Positions 53,040 through 61,644 are shown, counted from the stretch's first letter. The stretch: DNA of 64,000 bases from an uncultured Flavobacteriaceae bacterium (GCA_947494325.1 CANLUS010000001.1:930001-994000), one strand, 5' to 3'. A program made the numbers and translations. Notes: generated by a model not told the origin, from the letters alone.

Positions 53040-53996
53040 TTAACCTGCTTGTTTTTGTTTTCTTTCTTGTTTCTTTTCGGCATGTGCCATTGCTGCATCT
53101 CGAACCCATTCGCCACGTTCCCACGCACCAACTCTTGCTTTCATTCGTTCTTTGTTCATTGGACCGTGACCTTTAACTACCTGCCAAAATTCATCCCAAT
53201 CAATCTCCCCAAAATCGTAGCTACCACGAGTCTCATTCCATTTCAAATCCGCATCTGGAATTGTGAGTCCAATTAATTCAGCCTGTGGTACCGTTTGATC
53301 AATAAATTGCTGACGCAAATCATCATTTGATTTACGTTTCAGTTTCCATTTCATCGATTGAGCAGTGTGCACCGATACATCATCGGTTGGACCTAACATC
53401 ATTAAGCTTGGCCACCACCATCTATTTAAGGCATCTTGAGCCATATCTTTTTGTTCTGGTGTACCATTTGCTAACTTCATCATGATTTCGAATCCCTGAC
53501 GTTGATGAAAACTTTCTTCTTTACAAACACGAATCATCGCTCTTGCGTAGGGCCCATAAGATGTATTACATAAAGGAACTTGATTAATGATTGCTGCGCC
53601 ATCTACCAGCCAGCCAATAGCTCCCATATCTGCCCAAGTGATTGTTGGGTAATTAAAAATACTTGAATATTTGGCTTTTCCTGAATGTAATTGTTCATAC
53701 ATCTCGTCTCGTGAAATACCTAAGGTTTCAGTTGCTGAATACAAATACAATCCATGTCCAGCTTCATCTTGCACTTTCGCCAACAGAGCAACCTTTCGTC
53801 TTAACGAGGGCGCTCTTGTAATCCAATTTCCTTCCGGTAACATTCCAACAATTTCAGAATGAGCATGTTGTGACATTTGTCGAATATGTGTTTTACGATA
53901 CTTTTCGGGCATCCAATCTTTAGGTTCAATTTTCTCGTCACGTGCAATACGCGCCTCAAATTGTTCTTCTAAATTTTTAATTTGTTCTTCACTCAT
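53040..53996 (-). CDS. paaA: Phenylacetyl-CoA epoxidase catalytic subunit A
   Basis: Di-iron monooxygenase subunit that epoxidises the ring of phenylacetyl-CoA using O2. The iron-ligand helices are recognisable as [17 protein letters not shown] and [15 protein letters not shown], with [16 protein letters not shown] ahead of them. 318 residues, normal. Electrons come from PaaE, whose gene is 43 bases upstream. Confidence 0.95.
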   Translation of the reverse strand: MSEEQIKNLEEQFEARIARDEKIEPKDWMPEKYRKTHIRQMSQHAHSEIVGMLPEGNWITRAPSLRRKVALLAKVQDEAGHGLYLYSATETLGISRDEMYEQLHSGKAKYSSIFNYPTITWADMGAIGWLVDGAAIINQVPLCNTSYGPYARAMIRVCKEESFHQRQGFEIMMKLANGTPEQKDMAQDALNRWWWPSLMMLGPTDDVSVHTAQSMKWKLKRKSNDDLRQQFIDQTVPQAELIGLTIPDADLKWNETRGSYDFGEIDWDEFWQVVKGHGPMNKERMKARVGAWERGEWVRDAAMAHAEKKQERKQKQAG

Positions 53997-54039
53997 AGTT
54001 CTAACTTTTAGTGATACAATTTTTAAATTTCAGTATTTC

Positions 54040-55113
54040 TTAAACATCAAAATCGACTACAACTTTATCTGTTGTGGGTACAGCTTGACAGCTTAATACT
54101 AGATTCTGACTCACTTCATTATCGTCTAAAGCATAGTTAATTTTCATTTCAACTTTTCCTTCTTTTACTTGGCATTTACATGTGCTGCAAACACCACCTT
54201 TACACGCAAAAGGTAAATCAGCTCCGGCACCTAAGGCCGCATCTAAAATATTATCATATGCTTTAGTCATAGTAAATGCGAATTCTTTTCCCCCATCTAC
54301 AATAGTCACTTCAACACCTTCAATGTTTTGTTTTGCAAGACGTTCAGCACGCTTTATATCTTCTTCTGACAACCCAGTAATAAATAATTCATAATGAATT
54401 AAATCTTTGGATAATCCAGCATTTATAAGATAATCACTTACAAAGTTCACCATCTTTTCTGGCCCACATAAAAACACTTCGTCTGTATCTGGAATATCAA
54501 TAAATGTTGTTGTTAACACTTGCATTTTTTCAAGATCAAAACGTCCATTGAACAATTCTATATCACGACGTTCTTTGGTCAAGAAATAATAGATCTCTAA
54601 CCTCCCAAAATATGCATTACGCAATTGTTCAAGAGCTTCTTTAAAGATAATGGATTTTGCCGTTTTATTTACATAAAATAATTTACACGTAGCGTTAGGC
54701 TCAGTTTTTAAATGCGTTTTAATCATTGACAACACAGGGGTGATTCCACTTCCCGCAGCAAAGAATATATAATTTTTTGACTTTTGAGGGCTTATATCAA
54801 CCCCAAAATTACCACTAGGTGCCATTACATCGATTACATCACCACTGGTGACATTATTATTAATATAGGTCGAAAATTTGCCTCCTGGAATTTGTTTAAC
54901 AGCAACTTGCCAATTATTGTCTGTGGGCGCTGAACATAGTGAATACGATCGCCTAACATCTTCACCATTAATATCGGCCTTTAAGGTTAAATGCTGGCCT
55001 TGACTAAATTTAAAGATATCTTCTAATTCTAAGGGAACCTCAAAAGTGACTACTGAAGTATCTTCTGTTTCCTTATAAATATCTGCAACTTTTAAGCTGT
55101 AGAACTCTGTCAT
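54040..55113 (-). CDS. paaE: Phenylacetyl-CoA epoxidase reductase subunit E
   Basis: A 357-residue reductase that passes electrons from NADPH to PaaA. FAD-binding domain with RRSYSLCSAP, NAD-binding domain with FFAAGSGITPVLSMI and VFLCGPEKMV, and a C-terminal plant-type [2Fe-2S] domain with CKGGVCSTCKCQVKEG and a final LSCQ cysteine. ATG 55113 (MTEFYSLKVADIY) is preferred over 55140, since the latter lies inside the operator and near the predicted transcription start. First gene of the paa operon. Confidence 0.94.
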   Translation of the reverse strand: MTEFYSLKVADIYKETEDTSVVTFEVPLELEDIFKFSQGQHLTLKADINGEDVRRSYSLCSAPTDNNWQVAVKQIPGGKFSTYINNNVTSGDVIDVMAPSGNFGVDISPQKSKNYIFFAAGSGITPVLSMIKTHLKTEPNATCKLFYVNKTAKSIIFKEALEQLRNAYFGRLEIYYFLTKERRDIELFNGRFDLEKMQVLTTTFIDIPDTDEVFLCGPEKMVNFVSDYLINAGLSKDLIHYELFITGLSEEDIKRAERLAKQNIEGVEVTIVDGGKEFAFTMTKAYDNILDAALGAGADLPFACKGGVCSTCKCQVKEGKVEMKINYALDDNEVSQNLVLSCQAVPTTDKVVVDFDV

Positions 55114-55132
55114 ACTTGATTGTCTTTTGTAA

Positions 55133-55148
55133 ACTAACAACTGTTAGT
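55133..55148. promoter_or_regulatory. Operator palindrome of the paa operon
   Basis: ACTAACA-AC-TGTTAGT, an inverted repeat with 7-bp arms. On the minus strand it begins about 9 bases after the -7 box, overlapping or just behind the predicted transcription start of paaE. A good candidate for binding by the adjacent TetR protein. Confidence 0.7.
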
Positions 55149-55156
55149 CTATGTTA

Positions 55157-55164
55157 CAAATTTA
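55157..55164 (-). promoter_or_regulatory. -7 box of the paa operon promoter
   Basis: TAAATTTG on the minus strand fits TAnnTTTG. Transcription would begin close to 55150, about 37 bases before the paaE ATG. Confidence 0.55.
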
Positions 55165-55180
55165 CAAAATAAAATGATAA

Positions 55181-55750
55181 CTATTTGTTAATTCCGTTAA
55201 TTAGGATATGGCTAAGGTTTTTAGTCAATTCTTCGGTGTTCAAATCTTCTTTTTTTGGAATCCAAAGATAAAGTGAGCGTAAAGTTGAGAGCATTGAAAA
55301 CAGCATAATTTCAAGGTTTGAGTTAATTATTTCATTGTTTTGAACACCTTCTTGGAGGATGTTTCTAAAATTATTCTCATATGACCCTCGTAGTTCTAAA
55401 TAATATTCTAGTTGTTCTTCTAAATGCATCCAATCATTATTTAACGAGGCCATTCCATGTGTATTCGTAGCTGTTATGTTTACGTGAAGGGCTACAATTA
55501 GCTCGAGTTTTTCAATATTTGAAACATTAGATAAGAGAACAGTCTTCATGCCATTGGTGAACTCTTCGGCTAAAGAAATAATTATATTCGTAAGAATATC
55601 TTGCTTTGAGTTAATGTGGTTGTATAGGCTAGCCGCCTTGATGCCCATCGCTTTGGCTATATCACGCATGGTAACAGCACTATAGCCTTTTTCTTTGAAA
55701 AGTATCGTCGCTGTTTTTATAATTTCTTCCTTACGCGTTTCGAGTTTCAT
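55181..55750 (-). CDS. TetR/AcrR-family regulator, likely repressor of the paa operon
   Basis: A 189-residue TetR protein: N-terminal helix-turn-helix ATILFKEKGYSAVTMRDIAKAMGIKAASLYNHINSKQDIL and a variable ligand-binding domain. It lies immediately upstream of paaE on the same strand, separated by a gap that holds a promoter and palindrome. By analogy with PaaR proteins, phenylacetyl-CoA is the likely inducer. A PaaX-type (GntR-like) regulator is absent. Confidence 0.85.
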   Translation of the reverse strand: MKLETRKEEIIKTATILFKEKGYSAVTMRDIAKAMGIKAASLYNHINSKQDILTNIIISLAEEFTNGMKTVLLSNVSNIEKLELIVALHVNITATNTHGMASLNNDWMHLEEQLEYYLELRGSYENNFRNILQEGVQNNEIINSNLEIMLFSMLSTLRSLYLWIPKKEDLNTEELTKNLSHILINGINK

Positions 55751-55774
55751 AGAATCTAAGATAAATATTTATGA

Positions 55775-55786
55775 TAGTTTAAACTA
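55775..55786. promoter_or_regulatory. Palindrome in the promoter of the aromatic amino acid hydroxylase gene
   Basis: TAGTTTAAACTA is a perfect 12-bp palindrome ending 10 bases upstream of the -7 box of the hydroxylase gene and 25 bases upstream of the divergent TetR gene start. It is not the same motif as the paa operator. Confidence 0.4.
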
Positions 55787-55795
55787 AGATATTTT

Positions 55796-55803
55796 TAAAT
55801 TTG
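55796..55803 (+). promoter_or_regulatory. -7 box of the aromatic amino acid hydroxylase gene
   Basis: TAAATTTG fits TAnnTTTG, 15 bases before the ATG at 55818. Confidence 0.5.
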
Positions 55804-55817
55804 AAAAAAAAACTTCC

Positions 55818-57563
55818 ATGGAGCATATCGAAAGTAATCCATTAATAGATAGATTACCACCGCATCTGAAACAATTTATAAAACCTCAGAATTATGTTGA
55901 TTATTCGCCGATAGATCAAGCCGTTTGGAGATATGTGATGCGAAAAAACGTGTCTTATTTAAGTTCGGTAGCACATTCACTATATAACGAAGGTCTCGAA
56001 AAAACTGGTATTTCAATTGATTGTATTCCTAATATGTATGGAATGAATCGAATTTTAAAACAAATAGGCTGGGCTGCTGTGGCAGTTGATGGCTTTATTC
56101 CACCAAATGCTTTTATGGAGTTTCAAGCATATAAAGTATTAGTTATAGCATCCGACATTCGTCAATTGGAAAATATAGAATATACACCTGCACCTGATAT
56201 TATTCATGAGGCTGCTGGACATGCTCCTATAATTGCTAGTCCTGACTATGCTGAATACCTAAGACGATTTGGCGAAATTGGAGCGAAGGCAATTTTATCA
56301 TCACATGATAACGATATGTACAATGCTGTACGTAAATTATCTATTTTAAAAGAGGCTTCAGGAACTTCTAAAGAAAATTTAGAGGCCGCCGAAAAAGCGG
56401 TAGAAATGTTACAGAATAAAGAAGTTGAATTGTCGGAAATGGCAATGATTCGAAACTTGCACTGGTGGACCGTTGAGTATGGATTGATTGGCACAATCGA
56501 TTCTCCTAAAATTTATGGTGCTGGCCTTTTATCGTCGATAGGAGAAAGTAAATGGTGTATGACCGATGAAGTTAAAAAGGTCGACTATTCTATTCAAGCT
56601 GCGACAAAATCTTTTGATATTACGAAACCACAACCTCAATTATTTGTAACGCCAGATTTTGCATATTTAATGGAGGTTTTAGAAGAATTTGCTGCGACTA
56701 TGGCCCTGAGAAAAGGAGGTTTTAGGGGGCTTCAAAAATTAATCGATTCACAAAAAGTGGGCACGATTGAACTCAATACGGGATTGCAAGTTTCGGGAAT
56801 GTTTACCAGAATGATTACCGATGAAGATAACCATGTTGTATATTTTGAAACCACGGGTAAAACGGCGCTTGCTTATAGAGAAAAAGAATTAATTGGTCAT
56901 GGGGTTGAAATTCATAAAAGTGGATTTCGATCTCCAATTGGTAAGTTAAAAGGAATCAATTTGGCCATCGAAAATATGGGCCCCAGAGACCTTAAGGCAT
57001 ATGACTTTTATGACGGAAAACCTATATCATTTGAGTACGAAAGTGGAGTAGTGGTAGAAGGTCTTAATATTACTGGAATAAGAAATATAAATGGAAAGTT
57101 GCTATTAATTCAATTTAAAGATTGCACTATAACCTATAATGATGAGGTGTTGTTTAAACCTAAAGATGGAATTTTTGATCTTGTGGTTGGTTCTGAAATT
57201 GTTTCAGCTTTTGCAGGAAGTGCCGATTTTAGATCCTTTCATAACCTATATCATATTCCTGAAACGAGAACTATCCAAGCGAAAAAAACACAGGAAAGTT
57301 TAGCTCTTGAAAGACTCTATCAAAAAACACGAGAATATAGAGACCATAAAGTAGAATCATTTTCAAAAATTGAAATTTTAGATTCTCTTGAGAAAAATTA
57401 CCCCCAGGACTGGCTATTACCCTTAGAATTATACGAAATTTCATATTTAGATAAGGACGAATCGTTTTGTGAAAGAGTCATATTACATCTGGAAAAAGTT
57501 AAAAAAATGAGACCAGAAATTAAACACCTGGTTGATGATGGTCTTACAAGGTTAAAAGAATAA
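55818..57563 (+). CDS. Aromatic amino acid hydroxylase, long form with unknown C-terminal domain
   Basis: Pterin-dependent, non-haem iron monooxygenase related to phenylalanine 4-hydroxylase (phenylalanine to tyrosine). The iron ligands are His130 and His135 (DIIHEAAGHAP) and Glu220 (HWWTVEYGL), matching the HELLGH...WFTVEFG pattern of animal enzymes. The His-Glu distance is 85 residues against about 40 in the human enzyme, so there is an insertion. After the catalytic domain (to ~340) come about 240 residues with no recognisable motif. Total 581, compared with about 260-300 for bacterial PhhA. It is divergent from the TetR-paa operon. No pterin dehydratase (phhB) is in the window. Confidence 0.9.
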   Translation: MEHIESNPLIDRLPPHLKQFIKPQNYVDYSPIDQAVWRYVMRKNVSYLSSVAHSLYNEGLEKTGISIDCIPNMYGMNRILKQIGWAAVAVDGFIPPNAFMEFQAYKVLVIASDIRQLENIEYTPAPDIIHEAAGHAPIIASPDYAEYLRRFGEIGAKAILSSHDNDMYNAVRKLSILKEASGTSKENLEAAEKAVEMLQNKEVELSEMAMIRNLHWWTVEYGLIGTIDSPKIYGAGLLSSIGESKWCMTDEVKKVDYSIQAATKSFDITKPQPQLFVTPDFAYLMEVLEEFAATMALRKGGFRGLQKLIDSQKVGTIELNTGLQVSGMFTRMITDEDNHVVYFETTGKTALAYREKELIGHGVEIHKSGFRSPIGKLKGINLAIENMGPRDLKAYDFYDGKPISFEYESGVVVEGLNITGIRNINGKLLLIQFKDCTITYNDEVLFKPKDGIFDLVVGSEIVSAFAGSADFRSFHNLYHIPETRTIQAKKTQESLALERLYQKTREYRDHKVESFSKIEILDSLEKNYPQDWLLPLELYEISYLDKDESFCERVILHLEKVKKMRPEIKHLVDDGLTRLKE

Positions 57564-57592
57564 GAGATGTATAGTTAAGTATACACCTCTTA
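57561..57592. terminator. Terminator between the hydroxylase gene and pyk
   Basis: Thirteen-pair stem with one A-C mismatch (TAAGAG-A-TGTATA / TATACA-C-CTCTTA), loop GTTAAG, followed by TTTATTTTGTT on the plus strand. It overlaps the stop codon of the hydroxylase and also faces the end of pyk. Confidence 0.75.
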
Positions 57593-57614
57593 TTTATTTT
57601 GTTGGAATCTTTAA

Positions 57615-59042
57615 TTAATCAATTTGACAAACACGCAATGTGTTTACCATTCCTTTTGCTTGCACAGGCATCGAAGTTAAATTAATTACAAAATCACCTG
57701 ATTTCGCATAACCTTTTTCAACTGCAATAGTATTAATATCCTCAACTGTATCATCAGTACTTGAGAGTTTGTCATAATACTGCGCTTTTACTCCCCAAAG
57801 TAAATTAAGCATAGCTAGTATTCTTGGATTATCGGAGAAAGCTAAAATATGTGTTTTCGGACGCCAAGCTGAAATTTGGAACGCTGTGTAGCCACTATTT
57901 GTTAATGTTGAAATTACGGTTGCACCAATTTCGTCAGCCATATCGGCAGCTTGATGACATACTGTTTTTGAAATAAAACGTTCATTAATACTTTGAATAG
58001 AGTTGTTCGGCTTTATTATTAATGGTGAATCTTCAACACTTTCAATAATATCACGCATTTTCTGAATTACCTCAACTGGGTATTTTCCAACAGACGTTTC
58101 TCCAGAAAGCATAACAGCGTCCGCTCCATCCATAATTGAATTGGCAACGTCATTCACTTCCGCTCGTGTTGGTACTTGATTGGTAATCATTGTTTCCATC
58201 ATTTGTGTTGCTATAATCACCGGAATTCTAGCTTTTTTAGCTTGTAAAACGAGTCTCTTTTGAAGAAGTGGAACTCTTTCCATGGGCACTTCAACACCAA
58301 GATCACCACGGGCCACCATCAATGCATCACAATAAGCTGTAATTCTACTTATATTTTGAATAGCTTCTGGTTTTTCAATTTTGGCTACAATCGGTATTTT
58401 ATAACTCGAATTGTCTTGAATAAGTTGTTGCAATTTCATTAGATCCTCTGGCGTTCTCACAAAAGACAAAGCAATCCAATCTACTTCCATTTTAATAGCA
58501 AACAGGGCATCATTCACATCTTTTTCAGTTAGTGCTGGTAAAGAAATATCCGTATTGGGCAAATTCACACCTTTTTTGGATGTCAAAGGCCCGCCTCTTA
58601 AAACTTTGGTGGTCACTAAGGAATCCCCATCCGTCTCTATAACTTCGAAAAGTAGTTTTCCATCATCGACTAAGATTTGCTCCCCTTTTTTTACATCTTT
58701 AGGAAAGTTTGTATACGTCATAAATGCTTTTTCTGCCGTTCCTTCACACTCTTCTGTAGTAAACGAGAACGTATCTCCTTTCTTAAGAATTATGCCACTT
58801 CCCATAACACCAACTCTTAATTTGGGCCCTTGCAAATCTGCTAAAACGGCTACGTTGTATCCTTTCTTTTTGTTAATTGCCCGTATTTGCTTTATTTTTT
58901 CTTCAACATTTTTGTAGTTGGCATGAGAAAAATTCACTCTGAACACATTAACGCCAGTAGTCATCATTTTTTCTAAAATTTCTGGAGTATCACATGCCGG
59001 GCCAAGGGTAGCTACTATTTTGGTTTTTTTACGATTACGCAT
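57615..59042 (-). CDS. pyk: Pyruvate kinase
   Basis: Final step of glycolysis: phosphoenolpyruvate plus ADP to pyruvate plus ATP. 475 residues. RKKTKIVATLGPACDTPEIL, VFRVNFSHANY, the catalytic Lys in PIVAKIEKPEAIQNI, MVARGDLGVEVP and MLSGETSVGKYPVEVI are all intact. It begins 2 bases after the IPExxxVDY gene, which is a conserved pairing in this phylum. Confidence 0.97.
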   Translation of the reverse strand: MRNRKKTKIVATLGPACDTPEILEKMMTTGVNVFRVNFSHANYKNVEEKIKQIRAINKKKGYNVAVLADLQGPKLRVGVMGSGIILKKGDTFSFTTEECEGTAEKAFMTYTNFPKDVKKGEQILVDDGKLLFEVIETDGDSLVTTKVLRGGPLTSKKGVNLPNTDISLPALTEKDVNDALFAIKMEVDWIALSFVRTPEDLMKLQQLIQDNSSYKIPIVAKIEKPEAIQNISRITAYCDALMVARGDLGVEVPMERVPLLQKRLVLQAKKARIPVIIATQMMETMITNQVPTRAEVNDVANSIMDGADAVMLSGETSVGKYPVEVIQKMRDIIESVEDSPLIIKPNNSIQSINERFISKTVCHQAADMADEIGATVISTLTNSGYTAFQISAWRPKTHILAFSDNPRILAMLNLLWGVKAQYYDKLSSTDDTVEDINTIAVEKGYAKSGDFVINLTSMPVQAKGMVNTLRVCQID

Positions 59043-59044
59043 AG

Positions 59045-59509
59045 TTAAAAAATTAAAAAATCTTTCGATTTCAATGTTCGAGGGTTTATATTGTAAGATG
59101 TGATTACATTTTTGATTGTATTCACATTCTTGATAATTTCATTTATTTCATTGTTATCAAAATCACTCTCAATTTTCAAAAAAAAATCAACTTGTTTTTT
59201 TTCATGAATTAAATGATTTATTTGATAATCTTCTTTGAAAAGATAGTTATCCTTTGTGTTATGGGCATCGAATAAATATTTATTGTTTATTAATGACCAC
59301 TTAGAAAAGGTACGACTACAATCATACCCATACAAAGAAAAAGAACTATTATCTGTACTAAAATCTAAATCCTGAGATTCACGCTTTAGATGAATATTAA
59401 GCGCTTTATTTAGTTCGAAAGCCAATCTATAATCCTCTAAAGTAGCATGAATACCAATTAGTATATACTCATGCTCATTTTCATAATCTAGGGTAAGTAC
59501 TTTAGACAT
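59045..59509 (-). CDS. IPExxxVDY family protein
   Basis: A 154-residue protein of a family found almost only in Bacteroidota between rnc and pyk. The N-terminus (LTLDYENEHEYILIGIHATLEDYRLAFELNKALNI) and the position identify it, although the IPExxxVDY motif itself is degenerate here (HLIHEKKQVDFFLKI region). Function unknown. Start 59509 (MSKVLTLDY) is preferred; ATG 59515 adds two residues. A 73-bp gap to rnc contains a LacI-like palindrome. Confidence 0.8.
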   Translation of the reverse strand: MSKVLTLDYENEHEYILIGIHATLEDYRLAFELNKALNIHLKRESQDLDFSTDNSSFSLYGYDCSRTFSKWSLINNKYLFDAHNTKDNYLFKEDYQINHLIHEKKQVDFFLKIESDFDNNEINEIIKNVNTIKNVITSYNINPRTLKSKDFLIF

Positions 59510-59565
59510 ATGCACAAATATTTAGGCTAAAATAGGTATAGTTTTAGGAATATAAGAGGATTAAT

Positions 59566-59583
59566 TACGAAAACGTTATCGTA
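59566..59583. promoter_or_regulatory. LacI-type operator-like palindrome before the IPExxxVDY-pyk pair
   Basis: TACGAAAACGTTATCGTA: 8 of 9 base pairs symmetric around a central CG, the form typical of LacI/CcpA-family operators. It lies in the short gap after rnc, 57 bases upstream of the IPExxxVDY start. Confidence 0.5.
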
Positions 59584-59588
59584 TATCC

Positions 59589-60323
59589 TTACATAGAAAT
59601 CTTGTCCTGAAGCTTATAATATGAGCGTTTTGAAGCTATTTCTTCGGCTTTTTTCTTAGAAGTTGCTCTTCCTTTAGAAATTACAACTTCATCAATATAA
59701 AGCTTTACACTAAAATGTTTTAACGAATCATTACCAGTATCTTCGTAAACATCATATTTTATTTTTTTCTTTTGTTTTTGACACCATTCAATGAGTAAAC
59801 TTTTATAACTCGTAATCTTACCTTCCAGACGTTCAATATCTACATAGGGTTCAATAACAACGCGATAAATAAAGCGTTCACAATAACGGTAGCCTTTGTC
59901 TAAAAAAACGGCACCTACAAGGGCTTCAAAAATATTACCATGGATATTGTCTCCAAAGTTCTGTTCTGGAACATTACTAATTACAAATCGTATTAAATCT
60001 AAATCACGACCTATTTCATTTAAATGTTCTCTACTTACTATTTTTGATCTCATTTGAGTCAAATAGCCTTCCGTCCCTAATGGAATTTTTTTGAATAGAT
60101 AGTAAGCAATAACTGCACTTAAAATAGCATCGCCTAAATATTCTAAGCGCTCATAATTTAAAGGTTTTCCTGTGGACGTTGTTTTCTTTATTGAACTATG
60201 AGTAAAAGCCTTTTTGTAATTCCTTAATTTAGATGGTCTAAAACCAATAATTTTTTGAATTTCACCAAAAAAAATCTCGTCTTGTTTAGAGCGAGATTTT
60301 ATTATTTTTTTGAATAGACCCAT
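59589..60323 (-). CDS. rnc: Ribonuclease III
   Basis: Cuts double-stranded RNA in rRNA and mRNA maturation. The catalytic signature ERLEYLGDAILSAV and the second acidic cluster NIFEALVGAVFLDKGY form the RNase III domain, and a C-terminal dsRNA-binding domain (TSYKSLLIEWCQKQ, GRATSKKKAEEIASKRSYYKL) follows. 244 residues. It starts 3 bases after fabF. Confidence 0.95.
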   Translation of the reverse strand: MGLFKKIIKSRSKQDEIFFGEIQKIIGFRPSKLRNYKKAFTHSSIKKTTSTGKPLNYERLEYLGDAILSAVIAYYLFKKIPLGTEGYLTQMRSKIVSREHLNEIGRDLDLIRFVISNVPEQNFGDNIHGNIFEALVGAVFLDKGYRYCERFIYRVVIEPYVDIERLEGKITSYKSLLIEWCQKQKKKIKYDVYEDTGNDSLKHFSVKLYIDEVVISKGRATSKKKAEEIASKRSYYKLQDKISM

Positions 60324-60326
60324 ATA

Positions 60327-61580
60327 TTATTCATCTAACTTTTTGAATAAAACACAGGCATTATGACCTCCAAAGCCGAATGTGTTACTCATCGCTATTT
60401 TCACATCTCTTTTTTGAGCTTTGTTTAATGTTAGATTTAACTCAGGATCAATATTTTCATCAACAGTTGAATGATTTATAGTTGGAGGAACTACTCCATT
60501 TTCTATGGATAAAATAGCAGCAATTGCTTCAATTGCCCCGGCAGCACCTAAAAGGTGTCCGGTCATAGATTTGGTAGAGTTAATATTGATATTTTTAGCG
60601 TGATCGCCAAATACTTCTTTAATTGCTTTTAATTCAGCTACGTCACCTAGAGGGGTCGAAGTACCGTGGGTATTAATGTGGTCAACTTCCTCAGGTTGAA
60701 TTCCTGCATTATTCAAACAATTTTTCATGACTGCAATAACTCCAATACCATCTGGATGAGGTGCTGTCATATGATAAGCATCAGAAGATAATCCACCACC
60801 TATAACCTCGGCATATATTTTAGCGCCTCTAGCTTTAGCATGTTCATATTCTTCTAAAATTATTGCCCCACCACCTTCACCAAGTACGAAGCCATCTCTA
60901 TTGGCATCAAAAGGTCTTGAAGCGGTTTCTGGACTTTCATTTCTTGTAGACATTGCGTGCATGGCGTTAAAACCTCCCATACCAGCTATCGTTACGGCGG
61001 CTTCACTACCTCCTGTAATGACTACGTCACAGTGATTTAAGCGAATATTATTCAAAGCATCAATCATTGAATTTGCCGAGGAAGCACAAGCAGAAACAGT
61101 TGTGTAATTAGGTCCCATAAACCCATGCTTGATTGAAATATTACCAGGGGCAATATCAGCAATCATTTTAGGAATAAAGAAAGGGTTAAATCTTGGAGTT
61201 CCATCTCCAGAAGCAAAATTTAAAACTTCTTGTTGGAAAGTTTCTAAACCGCCAATTCCTGCGCCCCAAATAACACCGACTCTTAATTTATCAATGCTGT
61301 CTAAATCTAATTTAGAATCCGCGATAGCCTCATCTGAAGCTACCATTGCATATTGAGAAAACTTATCCATTTTACGAGCAAGTTTTCTATCAATATAATC
61401 AGTTACATTAAAGTTCTTTACTTCGCATGCGAATTTCGTTTTGAACTTCTCAGGATCAAAATGTGTGACAGGAGCTGCACCACTTTTACCTGATAATAGG
61501 GCATTCCAATATTCATCTTTGGTATTGCCTATAGGTGTAAGTGCGCCTAGACCGGTTACAACTACTCGTTTTAATTCCAT
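60327..61580 (-). CDS. fabF: 3-oxoacyl-[acyl-carrier-protein] synthase II
   Basis: Elongating condensing enzyme of fatty acid synthesis. Cys165 (VSACASSANSM), His (NTHGTSTPLGD), Lys and His (STKSMTGHLLGAAGA) give the Cys-His-His site. 417 residues. It uses the acyl carrier protein encoded just upstream, from which it is separated by an 83-bp gap with a terminator-like hairpin. Confidence 0.96.
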   Translation of the reverse strand: MELKRVVVTGLGALTPIGNTKDEYWNALLSGKSGAAPVTHFDPEKFKTKFACEVKNFNVTDYIDRKLARKMDKFSQYAMVASDEAIADSKLDLDSIDKLRVGVIWGAGIGGLETFQQEVLNFASGDGTPRFNPFFIPKMIADIAPGNISIKHGFMGPNYTTVSACASSANSMIDALNNIRLNHCDVVITGGSEAAVTIAGMGGFNAMHAMSTRNESPETASRPFDANRDGFVLGEGGGAIILEEYEHAKARGAKIYAEVIGGGLSSDAYHMTAPHPDGIGVIAVMKNCLNNAGIQPEEVDHINTHGTSTPLGDVAELKAIKEVFGDHAKNININSTKSMTGHLLGAAGAIEAIAAILSIENGVVPPTINHSTVDENIDPELNLTLNKAQKRDVKIAMSNTFGFGGHNACVLFKKLDE

Positions 61581-61610
61581 GTAAATGAGATTGGTTATTA
61601 AATTATAAAA

Positions 61611-61644
61611 ACTACGAGCAAATCACCGAAGTGCTGCTCGTAGT
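61611..61644 (-). terminator. Terminator/attenuator between acpP and fabF
   Basis: On the minus strand: stem ACTACGAGCA/TGCTCGTAGT (10 bp), then a small internal loop, and a CAC-TTCG-GTG tip, i.e. a cUUCGg tetraloop, followed by TTTTTATAATTT. It lies 20 bases after the acpP stop. It looks like an intrinsic terminator that may be partly read through. Confidence 0.8.
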
